Source: Comamonadaceae bacterium
GTDB lineage: Bacteria > Pseudomonadota > Gammaproteobacteria > Burkholderiales > Burkholderiaceae_C
Direction of reading: 5' to 3'
Assembly (NCBI GenBank): GCA_947452325.1
Contig: CANGCZ010000022.1
Location: forward strand, 1-13,370
Length of the DNA: 13,370 nucleotides
In this document: positions 12,854 through 13,370 of the stretch, piece by piece
Position numbering within the stretch: position 1 is the first letter of the stretch
Layout of the letters: each line of letters starts with the position of its first letter
Program-made: the position numbers and the translations under genes
The notes under the pieces: generated by a model
What the model was told of the DNA's origin: nothing
Databases searched by the model: none
The model's input: the letters and a program-made list of their open reading frames with translations, nothing else

Positions 12854-13370
12854 GTGCTTGTTGTGAAGATAGGTAAGGGCGATTGGTCTGATAATTTTGT
12901 GAGATTGGGAAGCACCGTATTGAGGTCGGATTCAGAAACGCCCATCCATCGCGCCATGGATGCTGCAAATTGATCCACTGAAGTGGAGGGCAGTAAGCGG
13001 CCTTGGCCGACGGTGTCGGGGCCGTCTAGCGCATTCTTCGTCGTTGACAAATCCGGCGCTGTGCCCCAAAACTTTCCACCGTCCACCGCACCGCCCATCA
13101 CCATGTGGTGACTGCCCCAACCGTGGTCAGAGCCGTCGCCATTAGAGGACAAGGTGCGTCCAAAGTCGGAGGCAGTGAATGTGGTGACTTGGTTTCGTAA
13201 ACCCATTTGCTCAGTTGCTTGGTAAAAGCTGTACATGGCGTCGTTCAGTATTTTGAGCAAACCACTTTTTCCATCTAGCCCTGCGTGCGCCACTTTAAGG
13301 CCATCGTGATTGTCAAAACCACCTAAGGAAGCAAAAAAGACTTGTTTGCTTACACCTAAGCTTTTCCGAG
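12850..13370 (-). CDS. DUF1501 family protein, C-terminal 172 residues (cut by right edge)
   Basis: The frame is open to the right edge; the visible part starts RKSLGVSKQVFFASLGGFDNHDG and contains TFTASDFGRTLSSNGDGSDH followed by GWGSHHMVMGGAV and GKFWGTAPDL. These are the hallmark C-terminal motifs of DUF1501 proteins, which belong to the alkaline-phosphatase/sulfatase-like fold and are usually exported, often by Tat, with their gene commonly next to a DUF1800 gene. The histidines and aspartates in FDNHDG and SDHGWGSHH are the likely metal or active-site residues, by analogy with that fold. The N-terminus and signal peptide lie outside the window. The TGA at 12850-12852 overlaps the ATG of the DUF1835 gene. 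Confidence 0.88.
   Translation of the reverse strand, partial: RKSLGVSKQVFFASLGGFDNHDGLKVAHAGLDGKSGLLKILNDAMYSFYQATEQMGLRNQVTTFTASDFGRTLSSNGDGSDHGWGSHHMVMGGAVDGGKFWGTAPDLSTTKNALDGPDTVGQGRLLPSTSVDQFAASMARWMGVSESDLNTVLPNLTKLSDQSPLPIFTTST

Overview
The window looks like chromosomal DNA of a betaproteobacterium, most likely order Burkholderiales and possibly a Comamonadaceae-type freshwater lineage. This rests on the gene families present, intermediate GC content and gene style; no rRNA or marker gene is present, so the placement is inferred. No tRNA, rRNA, CRISPR array or recognisable insertion sequence was seen.

Region 1 (1-1260) is accessory, defence-type DNA. A minus-strand gene cut by the left edge encodes the N-terminus of an MmeI-like (type IIL restriction-modification style) DNA methyltransferase. 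It faces away from a plus-strand toxin-antitoxin operon: a ribbon-helix-helix FitA/StbC-like antitoxin and a VapC/FitB-like PIN toxin with an ATGA overlap. Directly behind the toxin, with a second ATGA overlap, lies what looks like a small third gene broken by one missing base.

Region 2 (1294-3335) holds ordinary single genes: an AEC-family carrier (+), a DEDDy 3'-5' exonuclease of RNase D type (-) whose 3' end overlaps the carrier by 24 bp, and a NIPSNAP-family protein (+) followed by a hairpin.

Region 3 (3335-6873) is a divergent pair: a large NosR/NirI-type membrane flavo-iron-sulfur protein (-) and an exported cyclase/kynurenine-formamidase-fold enzyme (+). They share a 226-bp spacer with a perfect 10-bp inverted repeat and a second 9-bp inverted repeat in the probable cyclase leader. 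No nosZ or other nos gene is in view. The cyclase ends in a strong terminator.

Region 4 (6872-11788, all minus) looks like a small-molecule catabolic group. In transcription order it holds a Tat-exported SMP-30/gluconolactonase-like protein with its own terminator, then a tightly packed set: phytanoyl-CoA-dioxygenase-like Fe(II)/2-oxoglutarate oxygenase, MHS-family proton symporter, AroE-like dehydrogenase with altered substrate-site residues and a probable NAD-type pocket, and an exported four-cysteine protein of unknown function. With the exported cyclase arriving from the other side, the set suggests periplasmic opening or hydrolysis of a cyclic compound, uptake, then cytoplasmic oxidation. 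The substrate cannot be read from the sequence.

Region 5 (12047-13370, minus) has the C-terminal part of a DUF1501 exported protein, cut by the right edge, overlapping by ATGA with a DUF1835/DUF3658 protein.
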